Part shown: one piece after another, positions 44,598-53,288 of the stretch
Layout of the letters: each line of letters begins with the position of its first letter
Numbering within the stretch: position 1 is the first letter of the stretch
NCBI RefSeq assembly: GCF_023156385.1
Contig: NZ_JAKZAK010000006.1
Span: forward strand, 158,659 to 222,658
DNA: 64,000 bases
Direction: 5' to 3'
Source of the DNA: Marinobacter xestospongiae
GTDB lineage: Bacteria > Pseudomonadota > Gammaproteobacteria > Pseudomonadales > Oleiphilaceae
The notes under the pieces: generated by a model
What the model saw: the letters and a program-made list of their open reading frames with translations, nothing else
Told to the model about the DNA's origin: nothing
Databases searched by the model: none
Program-made: the position numbers and the translations under genes

Positions 44598-46302
44598 CAC
44601 GGACGTCACCTCCCTCGACGTGCAGACAGCGATCCGCCAGGGCCAGCAGGCTGTCGTGGTGGGTCGCCAGCACCAGCGTCCGGCCTTCCGCCTTCAGCGC
44701 CGCCAGTGCCTCGATGATCACCGTCTGGCTGTCGGCATCGAGACCGGCGGTGGGCTCATCCAGCAGCACCAGCGGGTAATCCGCCAGGAAGATTCGTGCC
44801 AGGCTGAGACGCCGGGCCTGGCCGCCGGAAAGGCCGCTGCCCTGTTCACTGACAGGGCTGTCCAGACCCGCTGCCCGCTGGCCCGGTAAATCTCCCAGGC
44901 CCACCCGGGCCAGTGCCTGTTGCATGTCGGCCTCGGTGGCCGCCGGTGCCACCAGTCTCAGGTTGTCCGCCCAGGACCCCTGCAACAGGAACGGCGATTG
45001 CCCCAGCCAACCGAACGGACGGTGGCCGGGCGCTTCCCCAAACACCGAGACCGTACCGCCGTCCGGTGGCAGGAAACCGGCCAGAACGTGCAACAGTGAG
45101 GATTTGCCGCCACCGGATGGCCCGACCAGCGCCACACAACCACCACGGGGCAATGACAGCGACAGCCGGTTCAGCACCGGGCCACGGTCTTCATAGCGGA
45201 GGGTCACCGAGTGCAGTTCGATCCGGTCCGGATGCGCGGCGAGGGTTGAGGAGGGTGGAGTGGTCGTTGGCGCTGACTGCAGGCGATCCATCAGCTGTGC
45301 CGACGCACCCAGGGCCGCCGCCCGGTCGTGATAGTGCTGGGCCAGTTGCCGCAGAGGCTGGAAGAACTCCGGCGCCAGCAGCAGAATCCACAACCCACTG
45401 AACAGGGTGAGGCTGTCCGACGGGCCGAAGCTGATGTAGCCCAGCAGACCAAAACCGATGTAGATGGCCACGACCGCGATGGCCACCGACGAGAAAAACT
45501 CCAGCACCGCAGACGACAGAAACGCGACCCGCAGGGTTTTCATGGTGACGTCGCGGTATTCCTCAGAACGTGCAGCCAGAATGTCGGTAGCCCGTTCAAC
45601 ACCCCCAAACAGTTGCAGCGTGGTTAGCGCCCGCACCTTGTCCAGAAACTGGCCGGAAAGCCGGCCAATCACCTGGAAGTGCTGCTGGTTGACCTTCTTT
45701 GCGCCCATCCCCACCAGGGCCATGAACAACGGGATCAGCGGCGCCGAGAACAGCAGCAGCAGGGCGGCCAGCCAGTCGAGCCAGGCCGCCACCGCGAGAA
45801 TGGCCAGCGGTACCAGCACACACAGCATCATCTGGGGCAGGAAACGGGCAAAGTAGCCATGGAGCGCCTCCACCTGGTCCAGCCACTCGCTGGCCAGGGT
45901 CGCGGCGGACTCGCCCTGCAGCCGACCGGGACCGGCCTGCTGCCAGGTCGCCAGCAGCTGACGGCGGACGGCGCCCCGAATGGCGCGGCTGCTGGAGGCC
46001 GCAAAGCGTCCCTGCAGACCCAGCAGGGCGCCCCGCAGAACAATCATCAGCACCAGCGCCGCCATCACCGCCATCAGCTGTGACAGCGGCGTTTCGACGA
46101 TCACCGTCTGATGCACCAGCCAGGCCAGCAGGCCCATCTGTGCGATGGTTGCCAGACCAGCCAGGGTGCCCGCCAGAATCGTCAGCCGAATCTGGCGCTG
46201 ACCAACGACGGCCAGGCCGGCCAGCCAGCGGCGAGGGGTGAGGCCGGCCAGCGGCGCCTCCGCGGAGGCACCGGCATCTGGCCGGGATTCAACAGCTTCC
46301 AT
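44590..46302 (-). CDS. cydD: ABC exporter subunit CydD
   Basis: The 570-residue partner of CydC has membrane helices from about residue 30 and an ATPase domain with VALVGPSGGGKSSLLHVL, LSGGQARRLSLARIFLADY and LVLLDEPTAGLDAD. It starts 14 bases after cydB stops; I saw no room for a CydX-type small subunit in between. The start MEAVESRPDAG replaces a longer open frame that runs back over cydB. Confidence 0.95.
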   Translation of the reverse strand: MEAVESRPDAGASAEAPLAGLTPRRWLAGLAVVGQRQIRLTILAGTLAGLATIAQMGLLAWLVHQTVIVETPLSQLMAVMAALVLMIVLRGALLGLQGRFAASSSRAIRGAVRRQLLATWQQAGPGRLQGESAATLASEWLDQVEALHGYFARFLPQMMLCVLVPLAILAVAAWLDWLAALLLLFSAPLIPLFMALVGMGAKKVNQQHFQVIGRLSGQFLDKVRALTTLQLFGGVERATDILAARSEEYRDVTMKTLRVAFLSSAVLEFFSSVAIAVVAIYIGFGLLGYISFGPSDSLTLFSGLWILLLAPEFFQPLRQLAQHYHDRAAALGASAQLMDRLQSAPTTTPPSSTLAAHPDRIELHSVTLRYEDRGPVLNRLSLSLPRGGCVALVGPSGGGKSSLLHVLAGFLPPDGGTVSVFGEAPGHRPFGWLGQSPFLLQGSWADNLRLVAPAATEADMQQALARVGLGDLPGQRAAGLDSPVSEQGSGLSGGQARRLSLARIFLADYPLVLLDEPTAGLDADSQTVIIEALAALKAEGRTLVLATHHDSLLALADRCLHVEGGDVRDV

Positions 46303-46316
46303 TAGGGCCAGGCCGC

Positions 46317-47321
46317 TCAGTGATAACCGGCGTCGGCCCGCACCTTGCCGCGGAACACCCAGTAGGTCCAGGCGGTGTAGGCCAGCACGATCGGAATCAC
46401 GAACAGCAGGCCCAACAGCAGGAACAGCTGGGAGTTGTACGCCGAAGCAGCGTCCCACAGGGTGTACTCCGGCGGCACCACATAAGGCCAGCGACTGACC
46501 AGCAGCCCCAGGTAGGTGGTGACAAACAGGCCAATGGTGGCCACGAAGGGCATGCCCTCGGCCCGGTTCCGCACCGAGCGGAAGATCTGGTAGGCGAAGA
46601 ACAGGGTAAACGCCGGCAGAATCCAGATTACACTCAGGTTGGAGAACCAGCGCTCACGCACCAGATCGTCCACGAACGGCGTCCACACACTGATCACCCC
46701 GAAGATCACCAGCACAGCCAGCAGCAGCGGGGTTGTCAGGCGATAGGCCCAGGCCTGAAGTTCACCTTCGGTTTTGAGGATCAGCCAGGTGGAGCCGAGC
46801 AGGGTATAGCCTGCCAGCATGCCCACCCCGGTGAGCAGGGTGAACGGTGTCAGCCAGTCGAAGGGGCCGCCCACGAACACACCATCGGCGGTGTTGAAGC
46901 CCTGAATGTAGGCACCCACCACGGCGCCCTGGGCAAAGGTGGCAACGGTGGAACCGCCGGCGAAGGCCCAGTTCCACAGGTAACGGGAGGTTCGCGCCTT
47001 GAAGCGGAACTCGAACGCCACGCCCCGGAAGATCAGCCCGGCTACCAGCAGGAACACGCCGATGTACAGCGCCGGCAGGAAGATGCTGTAGACCAGCGGG
47101 AACGCGGCCAGCAGGCCGGCACCGCCAAGCACCAGCCAGGTTTCGTTGCCGTCCCACACCGGTGCCACCGAGTTCATCATGATGTCGCGGGATTCCTCGT
47201 CCGGAGCGAAGGGGAAAAGAATCCCCACACCCAGATCAAACCCATCCATCAGCACATACATGATGATGCCGAAGCCGATAATGAAGGCCCAGATCAGGGC
47301 CAGGTCAAATGGTTCTTGCAT
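46317..47321 (-). CDS. cydB: cytochrome bd-type quinol oxidase subunit II (CioB/CydB)
   Basis: The 334-residue membrane subunit has the opening LALIWAFIIGFGIIMYVLMDGFDLG and the motif NSVAPVWDGNETWLVLGG typical of the family, with eight hydrophobic helices. Paired with the short-Q-loop CydA it forms the cyanide-insensitive type of bd oxidase. It starts two bases after cydA stops. Confidence 0.95.
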   Translation of the reverse strand: MQEPFDLALIWAFIIGFGIIMYVLMDGFDLGVGILFPFAPDEESRDIMMNSVAPVWDGNETWLVLGGAGLLAAFPLVYSIFLPALYIGVFLLVAGLIFRGVAFEFRFKARTSRYLWNWAFAGGSTVATFAQGAVVGAYIQGFNTADGVFVGGPFDWLTPFTLLTGVGMLAGYTLLGSTWLILKTEGELQAWAYRLTTPLLLAVLVIFGVISVWTPFVDDLVRERWFSNLSVIWILPAFTLFFAYQIFRSVRNRAEGMPFVATIGLFVTTYLGLLVSRWPYVVPPEYTLWDAASAYNSQLFLLLGLLFVIPIVLAYTAWTYWVFRGKVRADAGYH

Positions 47322-47323
47322 GA

Positions 47324-48754
47324 TCAGTGACCTCCCTGGTTGACGGGATTGCCGTGAGCATCGTCGTCGATCTCAAACGGCACATGGGCGGCAGACAGCG
47401 GACGGGCAGGGCGGTCGCTTTCCACCGCATCTTCTGCATGAGGGTCTTCAAGCCCCACAAACAGCACCCGCATCAGGTAGTAGACGCCTGCGGTAAACAC
47501 CATGGCGTACACCACTACATAGCCAATCAGCGTAAACAGGGCCATGCCACCGGTCAGTGACGGGGTGACGGCCTCTGCCTGCGTCATCAGGCCATACACC
47601 AGCCAGGGCGCGCGACCGGTCTCGGTCACAAACCAGCCGGTCAGCACCGCCAGGAACGGCGCAATACTCATGCCCCGAAGCCCCTGCAGGAACCAGCGGG
47701 TACGCCAGTAACGGCCACCGGCCCGCAGGCACAGGCCCGCCAGCGCAAACAGCACCATCAGCATGCCAATACCCACCATGATGCGGAACGCCCAGAACAC
47801 CACCGCCACCGGCGGTTGCTCTTCCGGAGCCACCTCTTCCAGACCCTTGATTTCGCCGTGCCAGTCGTGGGTGAGGATCAGGCTTGCCAGGTTGGGGATG
47901 CCAATCTCGAAATGGTTGGTCTGGTTTTCCTGATCCGGAATCGCGAACAGCAACAGCGGCACATCACCGGAGGTTTCCCAGTGGCCTTCCATCGCCGCCA
48001 CCTTCATGGGCTGGTGCTCCAGAGTGCTGAGACCGTGGAAGTCGCCAACCACCGCCTGCGCTGGCGCAATGAACAGGATCAGCCACAGACACATCGACAG
48101 TGCCTTGCGGTTGGCTTCCACCTCGCGCCCCCGCAGCAGATACCAGGCACTGACGCCCGCCACCACAAAACTGCCGGTCAGGAACGACGCCAGCGCCATG
48201 TGCATGAAGCGGAAGGGGAACGACGGGCTGAAGATGGCCTCGCTCCAGGACACCACATGGAACATGCCATCCCTCAGCTCCACCCCGGCCGGGGTCTGCA
48301 TCCAGCTGTTGGCTGCGAGGATCCAGAAGGCGGAGATAAAGGTACCGGTGGCCACCAGAATGGCCGAAGCCAGGTGGGCGCCGGGTGGCACCTTGTCACG
48401 GCCGAACAGCAGCACCCCGAGGAACGCCGCCTCCAGGAAGAACGCCGTCAACACCTCATAGCTGAGCATGGGGCCAAGGAAGTTGGCGGATGCCTGGGCA
48501 AAGTTGCTCCAGTTGGTGCCGAACTGGAAGGACATCACAATGCCCGACACCACACCCATACCAAACACCACCGCAAACACTTTGGTCCAGAACGTGGACA
48601 GCTTCATCCATACCGGATTGCGGGTCTTGAACGCCAGCCCTTCCAGGACCGCGATGAACGATGCCAGACCGATGGTAAACACCGGAAAAATGGCATGAAA
48701 GGAAACCACAAACGCGAATTGGATTCGCGAGAGAAAGACAGGATCGAGTTCCAC
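47324..48754 (-). CDS. cydA: cytochrome bd-type quinol oxidase subunit I (CioA/CydA)
   Basis: The 476-residue heme subunit has the b595 ligand His20 (SFHAIFP), the b558 ligand His in FRFMHMALAS (about residue 188), acidic residues in SYEVLTAFFLEAAFLG and the GWFVTETGRAPW motif. The region between helices VI and VII is short, which puts it in the Cio-type, short Q-loop subfamily. The GTG at 48754 has GGAGG six bases upstream and gives the normal MELDPVFLSR start. Two FNR-type boxes stand upstream. Confidence 0.95.
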   Translation of the reverse strand: MELDPVFLSRIQFAFVVSFHAIFPVFTIGLASFIAVLEGLAFKTRNPVWMKLSTFWTKVFAVVFGMGVVSGIVMSFQFGTNWSNFAQASANFLGPMLSYEVLTAFFLEAAFLGVLLFGRDKVPPGAHLASAILVATGTFISAFWILAANSWMQTPAGVELRDGMFHVVSWSEAIFSPSFPFRFMHMALASFLTGSFVVAGVSAWYLLRGREVEANRKALSMCLWLILFIAPAQAVVGDFHGLSTLEHQPMKVAAMEGHWETSGDVPLLLFAIPDQENQTNHFEIGIPNLASLILTHDWHGEIKGLEEVAPEEQPPVAVVFWAFRIMVGIGMLMVLFALAGLCLRAGGRYWRTRWFLQGLRGMSIAPFLAVLTGWFVTETGRAPWLVYGLMTQAEAVTPSLTGGMALFTLIGYVVVYAMVFTAGVYYLMRVLFVGLEDPHAEDAVESDRPARPLSAAHVPFEIDDDAHGNPVNQGGH

Positions 48755-48825
48755 AGCAACCTCCGCTGGACAGAACCGAAAGAATGGCAAGGCAAGGGAA
48801 TGCCCGTTTGGAAAGCAGGGGTATC

Positions 48826-48839
48826 TTGATATTAATCAT
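48826..48839. promoter_or_regulatory. FNR/ANR-like box, proximal to cydA
   Basis: TTGAT-ATTA-ATCAT matches the TTGAT-N4-ATCAA consensus at 9 of 10 positions. Its centre is about 78 bases upstream of the cydA GTG. Confidence 0.7.
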
Positions 48840-48851
48840 GGCATCTCGCAA

Positions 48852-48865
48852 ATGATCAACATCAA
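48852..48865. promoter_or_regulatory. FNR/ANR-like box, distal to cydA
   Basis: ATGAT-CAAC-ATCAA matches the same consensus at 9 of 10 positions. Its centre is 26 bases from the first box, and it lies about 104 bases upstream of cydA and 85 bases upstream of the divergent methyltransferase. Confidence 0.7.
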
Positions 48866-48942
48866 CAGGCCCAACTTGACCCTTGCGCCGGATTCCGGCT
48901 AGCCCCAACATGTGCCTATTCCAACTTACGGAACATGGTGCC

Positions 48943-49569
48943 ATGGGGTTCTACGAACAGAACATACTGCCTCACCTGATCGACAAGGCCTGCTCTCTGG
49001 GGCAGATGATGAAACTGCGTAGCCAGGTTGTCCCCCATGCCAGGGGAACCGTGCTGGAAGTCGGCATGGGCTCGGGCATTAACCTGGAATTCTATCGTCC
49101 GCAAAGGGTGACGAAATTGTACGGCCTGGAACCCTCGGCGGGGATGCGGCAAAAGGCCGCACACAACCTGAGCCGCTCGCCGGTCGCCGTGGAATGGCTC
49201 GATCTGCCCGGCGAACAGATCCCATTGCCGGACAATTCGGTAGACACCGTGCTGCTCACTTTCACACTGTGCACCATCCCCGACGCGAACGCCGCCCTGG
49301 CGCAAATGCGCCGGGTACTGAAACCCGACGGCATCCTGCTGTTTCTGGAGCACGGACTGGCGCCGGACCGCCGCGTGGAAATCTGGCAACACCGCATCAA
49401 CCCGGTCTGGCGCCGCCTCGCCGGCGGCTGCAACCTCGACCGTCCCATCAGCCGGCTGCTGGAGCAGGCCGGCTTCCAGGTGGATGAGCTGAACAACCTC
49501 TACATCCCCAAATCGCCGAAAATCGCCAGCTACATCTACCAGGGCCGCGCCAGCCTGCCCACACCGTGA
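48943..49569 (+). CDS. class I SAM-dependent methyltransferase
   Basis: The 208-residue protein has SAM motif I in TVLEVGMGSGINLEFY, the acidic loop GLEPSAGMRQKA, then VLLTFTLCTIPD and VLKPDGILLFLEHG. It belongs to the UbiE/COG2226-like small methyltransferases. The ATG at 48943 (MGFYEQNILPHLIDKAC) fits homologues better than upstream ATGs. Substrate unknown; related proteins may act on lipids or small toxic compounds. Confidence 0.85.
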   Translation: MGFYEQNILPHLIDKACSLGQMMKLRSQVVPHARGTVLEVGMGSGINLEFYRPQRVTKLYGLEPSAGMRQKAAHNLSRSPVAVEWLDLPGEQIPLPDNSVDTVLLTFTLCTIPDANAALAQMRRVLKPDGILLFLEHGLAPDRRVEIWQHRINPVWRRLAGGCNLDRPISRLLEQAGFQVDELNNLYIPKSPKIASYIYQGRASLPTP

Positions 49570-49660
49570 AAACGCGGCGACGAATTGCGTTCCCCAGCAA
49601 GGCCTTATACAATTCGGCCCCCTGGGAGCAACGATGCCTCCCGCACCCTCCTCGAAGTAC

Positions 49661-49747
49661 GCCCGGATGGTGAAATTGGTAGACACAAGAGACTTAAAAT
49701 CTCTCGGCCGCAAGGCCGTGCCGGTTCGATTCCGGCTCCGGGCACCA
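49661..49747 (+). tRNA. tRNA-Leu (TAA anticodon)
   Basis: Acceptor arms GCCCGGA and TCCGGGC pair, with A discriminator and encoded CCA. The loop CTTAAAA gives anticodon TAA at 49695-49697. A class II variable arm (TCGGCCGCAAGGCCGT) and the T loop GTTCGATTCC are present. The length of 87 bases is normal. All genes from here to the right edge are accessory in type. Confidence 0.97.
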
Positions 49748-50047
49748 ATAAAATCAATCAGTTAAATTGGTTTCTTTTTGGCTGATTCACCCGACATTTC
49801 CTGTGTAGACGCTATGTAGACAAAGCGCCACCTTCTGGCCGCCCAAAATTAGCGTGTACTTTCCCTTATAAACAAAAGCGAACATTCCCTTTGCGCCCAT
49901 TCGCGGCGGTTTTTCCTCGTCTGAGACACTTGGTGGAGTGGCGGGAAAGCGAACCACTGCTGCGTGTCCAGTTCGTCGCAGGGAAAGCAGGTGAGCTGAT
50001 TCAGACCGCCGTAATAGCGCTGTGCGCCGAGGCTTTTAACAAAAATT
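49748..50047. other. intergenic region after tRNA-Leu
   Basis: No gene is recognisable in these 300 bases. An A/T-rich patch directly follows the tRNA, with a near repeat (GTGTAGACGC and TGTAGACAAA, around 49803-49825) of unknown meaning. A stop-rich stretch extends to the end of the sigma factor gene. I see no copy of the tRNA 3' end that could mark an attachment site. Confidence 0.4.
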
Positions 50048-50626
50048 TCAGCCAGTTGCTCTGTTGTGCGAGCTAGGAAAGCACCGGCTGGAGCCATCCA
50101 GTTCGGCGTGGCAACAGACGTTGCCAGCGCTATCCAGTGCCACATCGCAACGCTTTGTCAACGCCTCCCGCAGGCGCTCTCTTGCCCTGCGGATCCTGGC
50201 TTTTGCAGCGGGAAGCGAAAGGCCTCTGGAGTCCGCATAGGCCTCCTGAGACATCGGGCCCAGATCACAGGCCTGCAATATGTCCCGCTCACTCTCCGCC
50301 AAATCCGGCAGAGTCGCGTCGATGCAGGCATCCAGTTCATCCACCGGTGCCCGATCCGGTGCGCGCTCATCCGGTAAATGATCCGGCACCGGCACCCAGT
50401 CCTTGCGCAGCCGGTGGCTGTCGGTCAGTGCGTTACGGGCAACCCGGAACAGCCAGGCGCGGGGGTTCTGCAATTCACAGAACCCGCGCCCCTCGCGCAT
50501 GGCCTTGAAGAACACATCCTGCAGGACATCGTCCGCCATCGCTGGCTCTTTGATCTGACCGATCAGAAAGCCGCGAAGCTCTGCCTGATGATCGTGCCAG
50601 GCCTGTAATACACAGTCGAATGTCAT
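50048..50626 (-). CDS. ECF-type RNA polymerase sigma factor, SigZ-like
   Basis: The 192-residue protein has a region 2 with DDVLQDVFFKAMREGR and NPRAWLFRVARNALTD (about residues 30-70), then a region 4 helix-turn-helix (MSQEAYADSRGLSLPAAKARIRR, about 125-150). A Cys-containing tail of about 40 residues follows (SAGNVCCHAEL). The pattern fits SigZ. No anti-sigma factor is next to it. It diverges from the permease, which is often its neighbour in other genomes, so it may control the permease-thioredoxin genes. Confidence 0.88.
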   Translation of the reverse strand: MTFDCVLQAWHDHQAELRGFLIGQIKEPAMADDVLQDVFFKAMREGRGFCELQNPRAWLFRVARNALTDSHRLRKDWVPVPDHLPDERAPDRAPVDELDACIDATLPDLAESERDILQACDLGPMSQEAYADSRGLSLPAAKARIRRARERLREALTKRCDVALDSAGNVCCHAELDGSSRCFPSSHNRATG

Positions 50627-50871
50627 CTCGATCCACTCACTTCAAGGGGCAGGACGAGGCCCCCGCCGCCATTGTTTATTCCCTATTATGCCTCAAGACG
50701 AAGAGTCGCACCGCTTGATCCATATCTGGCATCGCCGGAACTGCCACGGAGGGTTCATCGTCCCCTCCGGATCAGCCATTTTTTTCGGAATAGGGGAGTA
50801 TCCTTTAACGACACGGTTCGTCTTCCACTCAGCAATCCATTTTCAACAGGATAACAAGGGCGCCTGCGACC

Positions 50872-51882
50872 ATGTTTGAAATATTCACGCTCCTCGCCAA
50901 CTGGCTGGCCTATGACCTGGTGGGGCTGAGCCCGGACACCAAACTGGGCAGCTCCCTCCATTTTTTCATTGAAGACACCACCAAGATCCTGTTTCTGCTG
51001 GTCGTGATGATTTATCTGATCGCGCTGGCAAGGGCCTCTCTCAATCTGGAACGGGTTCGGGCCTATATCCAGCAGAAACATCGATTTATGGGTTATGTGT
51101 TCGGCTCCGGATTTGGTGCCATTACCCCGTTCTGTTCCTGCTCCAGTATTCCGCTGTTCCTGGGCTTTACTAGCGCCGGCATTCCCCTGGGCATCACCAT
51201 GGCTTTTCTGTTCACCTCGCCCATCATCAATGAAGTGGCCGTGATCATGCTTTGGGGCCTGCTCGGCTGGAAGTTCACCCTGGCCTATATTGTGATTGGC
51301 ATGGCCGTTGGCATTATCGGCGGTATGATTCTGGATGCGGTAAAGGGGGAGCGTTGGCTGAAGGATTTTGCCGCCAAAGCCTATCAGGCAGCCGCTGCCG
51401 AAACCCGGGAGCACGACGTTGATGTCCCCGAGGCACCAAAGCTGACCATGGCTGAAAGGCACCAGTTTGCCAAAGACGAACTCAGGGAAATTGTCGGTCG
51501 CATCTGGAAGTGGGTGCTCATCGGTGTTGGCCTGGGCGCGGCTTTGCACGGCTTTGTGCCGGATGGCTGGTTTGCTGAGAACCTCGGCAGCGGCCAGTGG
51601 TGGAGTGTACCCGCGGCTGTGTTCGCGGGCCTGCCCCTGTATTCCAACGCCACCGGCGTGATACCGGTCATGGAGAGCCTGATTGTCAAGGGCCTGCCGG
51701 TGGGCACCACGCTGGCCTTCTGTATGGCCACCGTGGCGGCCAGCTTTCCGGAATTTATCATGCTCAAGCAGGTCATGACGTACCGTCTGCTGGCCATGAT
51801 TTTTGTGATCCTGCTGGCCAACTTCATGGTGGTCGGCTGGATAATCAACGGGATTGGCCCCTGGCTGTTTGCCGGGTTCTGA
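50872..51882 (+). CDS. DUF318/UPF0718 permease (ArsP/YraQ-like)
   Basis: The 336-residue protein has about eight hydrophobic helices and the family signature TPFCSCSSIPLFLGFTSAGI, whose cysteines in FCSCSS are conserved, plus a second half with GLPLYSNATGVIPVMESL. ArsP members export trivalent organoarsenicals; others have unknown cargo. The soluble loop near residues 175-205 contains AAKAYQAAAAETREHD. A CxxC mini-protein follows 40 bases later, a common pair. Arsenical transport is inferred from the neighbours. Confidence 0.88.
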   Translation: MFEIFTLLANWLAYDLVGLSPDTKLGSSLHFFIEDTTKILFLLVVMIYLIALARASLNLERVRAYIQQKHRFMGYVFGSGFGAITPFCSCSSIPLFLGFTSAGIPLGITMAFLFTSPIINEVAVIMLWGLLGWKFTLAYIVIGMAVGIIGGMILDAVKGERWLKDFAAKAYQAAAAETREHDVDVPEAPKLTMAERHQFAKDELREIVGRIWKWVLIGVGLGAALHGFVPDGWFAENLGSGQWWSVPAAVFAGLPLYSNATGVIPVMESLIVKGLPVGTTLAFCMATVAASFPEFIMLKQVMTYRLLAMIFVILLANFMVVGWIINGIGPWLFAGF

Positions 51883-51922
51883 TCAAAACGTCGAGCATGA
51901 AACAACCAGACTGGAGAATCTT

Positions 51923-52159
51923 ATGAAACGTGTCGAAGTACTGGGTACCGGCTGCAAGAAGTGCGTTACCACTGCTGAGAGCATTGAGCGCGTGGCTCAG
52001 GAACTGGCCCAATCGGTCGAGGTCATCAAAGTTACCGATCCGGCGAAAATCATGGCGTACAAGGTGATGTCCACCCCAGCGGTAGCGATTGACGGCAAGG
52101 TCGTGCACAGCGGCTCGATCCCCGAAAGGAGCAAGATTGTCGGCTGGCTGGAATCCTGA
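51923..52159 (+). CDS. mini-thioredoxin (redox-active disulfide family)
   Basis: The 78-residue protein has a CxxC pair at residues 11-14 (GTGCKKC) and the thioredoxin-fold cis-Pro segment MSTPAVAIDGKVVHSG. It belongs to the small archaeal/bacterial redox-disulfide group (TIGR00412-like). It probably reduces or binds the cargo of the permease, or of arsenic enzymes, in the cytoplasm. The ATG follows a GGAG site. Confidence 0.88.
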   Translation: MKRVEVLGTGCKKCVTTAESIERVAQELAQSVEVIKVTDPAKIMAYKVMSTPAVAIDGKVVHSGSIPERSKIVGWLES

Positions 52160-52222
52160 CCCGCTTTACCGAATGGCCCTGCCCGGTGAGTCGTTCGACC
52201 TGGTGAAAACAAAGGAGCACAC

Positions 52223-53284
52223 ATGAGTTCAACGGCAGTTGATGTCCTGGTGATCGGTGGTGGTCAGGCCGGTTTGGCAACCGGCTATTTTCTTCGGCGG
52301 CACAAGCTGGATTATCAGATTCTGGACCGGGAGCCGGCGCCGGGTGGCGCCTGGCGGCATGGCTGGGATTCCCTTCAGTTGTTCTCGCCAGCGCAATGGA
52401 GTTCCCTGCCTGGCTGGCAGATGCCGGAAACCGAAGATGGCGAATGGCCGCAGCGGGATGAAGTCATCGACTACCTGGCGCGGTACCAGAAACGCTATGA
52501 CATACCGGTCGAACGGCCGGTGACCGCGGCGTCCGTTACCCGAGGGGCCAACGGTCTGGCGGTTGAAACCGATCGTGGCACCTACCACGCAAAAGTCGTT
52601 GTCAGCGTCACCGGCACCTGGAGTCAGCCCTTCATTCCTCAGGTGGAAGGCATCGGAGACTACCGGGGGCGTCAGGTTCACTCCGCCCACTATCGGCGCC
52701 CTGAGGATTTCCGGGATCAGCGGGTTCTGGTGGTTGGCGGGGGCAATTCCGGCGCCCAGATCTATGCGGAGGTTTCCAGGGTGGCCAATGCCATCTGGGT
52801 CACCCGGCATCCACCGAAATTTCTACCGGACGACGTGGATGGCCGCGCACTCTTCGAGATGGCCACAGAGAAGTGGAAAGCTGAGCAGGAGGACCGGGAA
52901 TACACCCCCGCGGGCACCCTGGCGGACATCGTTATGGTACCGCCGGTCAAGGAAGCCCGGGAACGGGGCGTGCTGGAAACCCGTCGAATGTTTACCCGCT
53001 TTACGTCACAGGGTGTGGTCTGGCCGGACGGCGAAGAGGAAGCCGTTGATGCGGTGATCTGGTGTACCGGGTTTCGTCCCGCGCTGGCTCATCTTGAAGG
53101 CCTCGGCGTGGTGGAGGCCGATGGCCGGGTAGATACCGAAGGCACACGCTCCGTCAAGGAGCCCCGTTTATGGCTGGTGGGTTACGGCGACTGGACCGGA
53201 TTTGCCTCTGCGACCCTGCTGGGCGTCATGCGCAGCGCCCGGGCCGCTGCGCGTGAAATCAATGACTATCTTGAGGGTTCCTGA
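52223..53284 (+). CDS. arsO: flavin-dependent monooxygenase ArsO
   Basis: The 353-residue protein has an FAD-binding [17 protein letters not shown], an NADPH site [17 protein letters not shown] and the C-terminal [14 protein letters not shown] block. ArsO is a flavin monooxygenase found in arsenic clusters; its reaction is not fully settled. A strong AAGGAG site precedes the ATG. It reads in the same direction as the permease and mini-thioredoxin and converges with arsJ, whose stop is 4 bases away. Confidence 0.9.
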   Translation: MSSTAVDVLVIGGGQAGLATGYFLRRHKLDYQILDREPAPGGAWRHGWDSLQLFSPAQWSSLPGWQMPETEDGEWPQRDEVIDYLARYQKRYDIPVERPVTAASVTRGANGLAVETDRGTYHAKVVVSVTGTWSQPFIPQVEGIGDYRGRQVHSAHYRRPEDFRDQRVLVVGGGNSGAQIYAEVSRVANAIWVTRHPPKFLPDDVDGRALFEMATEKWKAEQEDREYTPAGTLADIVMVPPVKEARERGVLETRRMFTRFTSQGVVWPDGEEEAVDAVIWCTGFRPALAHLEGLGVVEADGRVDTEGTRSVKEPRLWLVGYGDWTGFASATLLGVMRSARAAAREINDYLEGS

Positions 53285-53288
53285 GGGC

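Noticed and set aside
49800..49830. Near repeats TGTAGACGC/TGTAGACAAA after tRNA-Leu as an attachment site
   Set aside because: They do not copy the tRNA 3' end and no matching copy was found near the recombinase at 63 kb.
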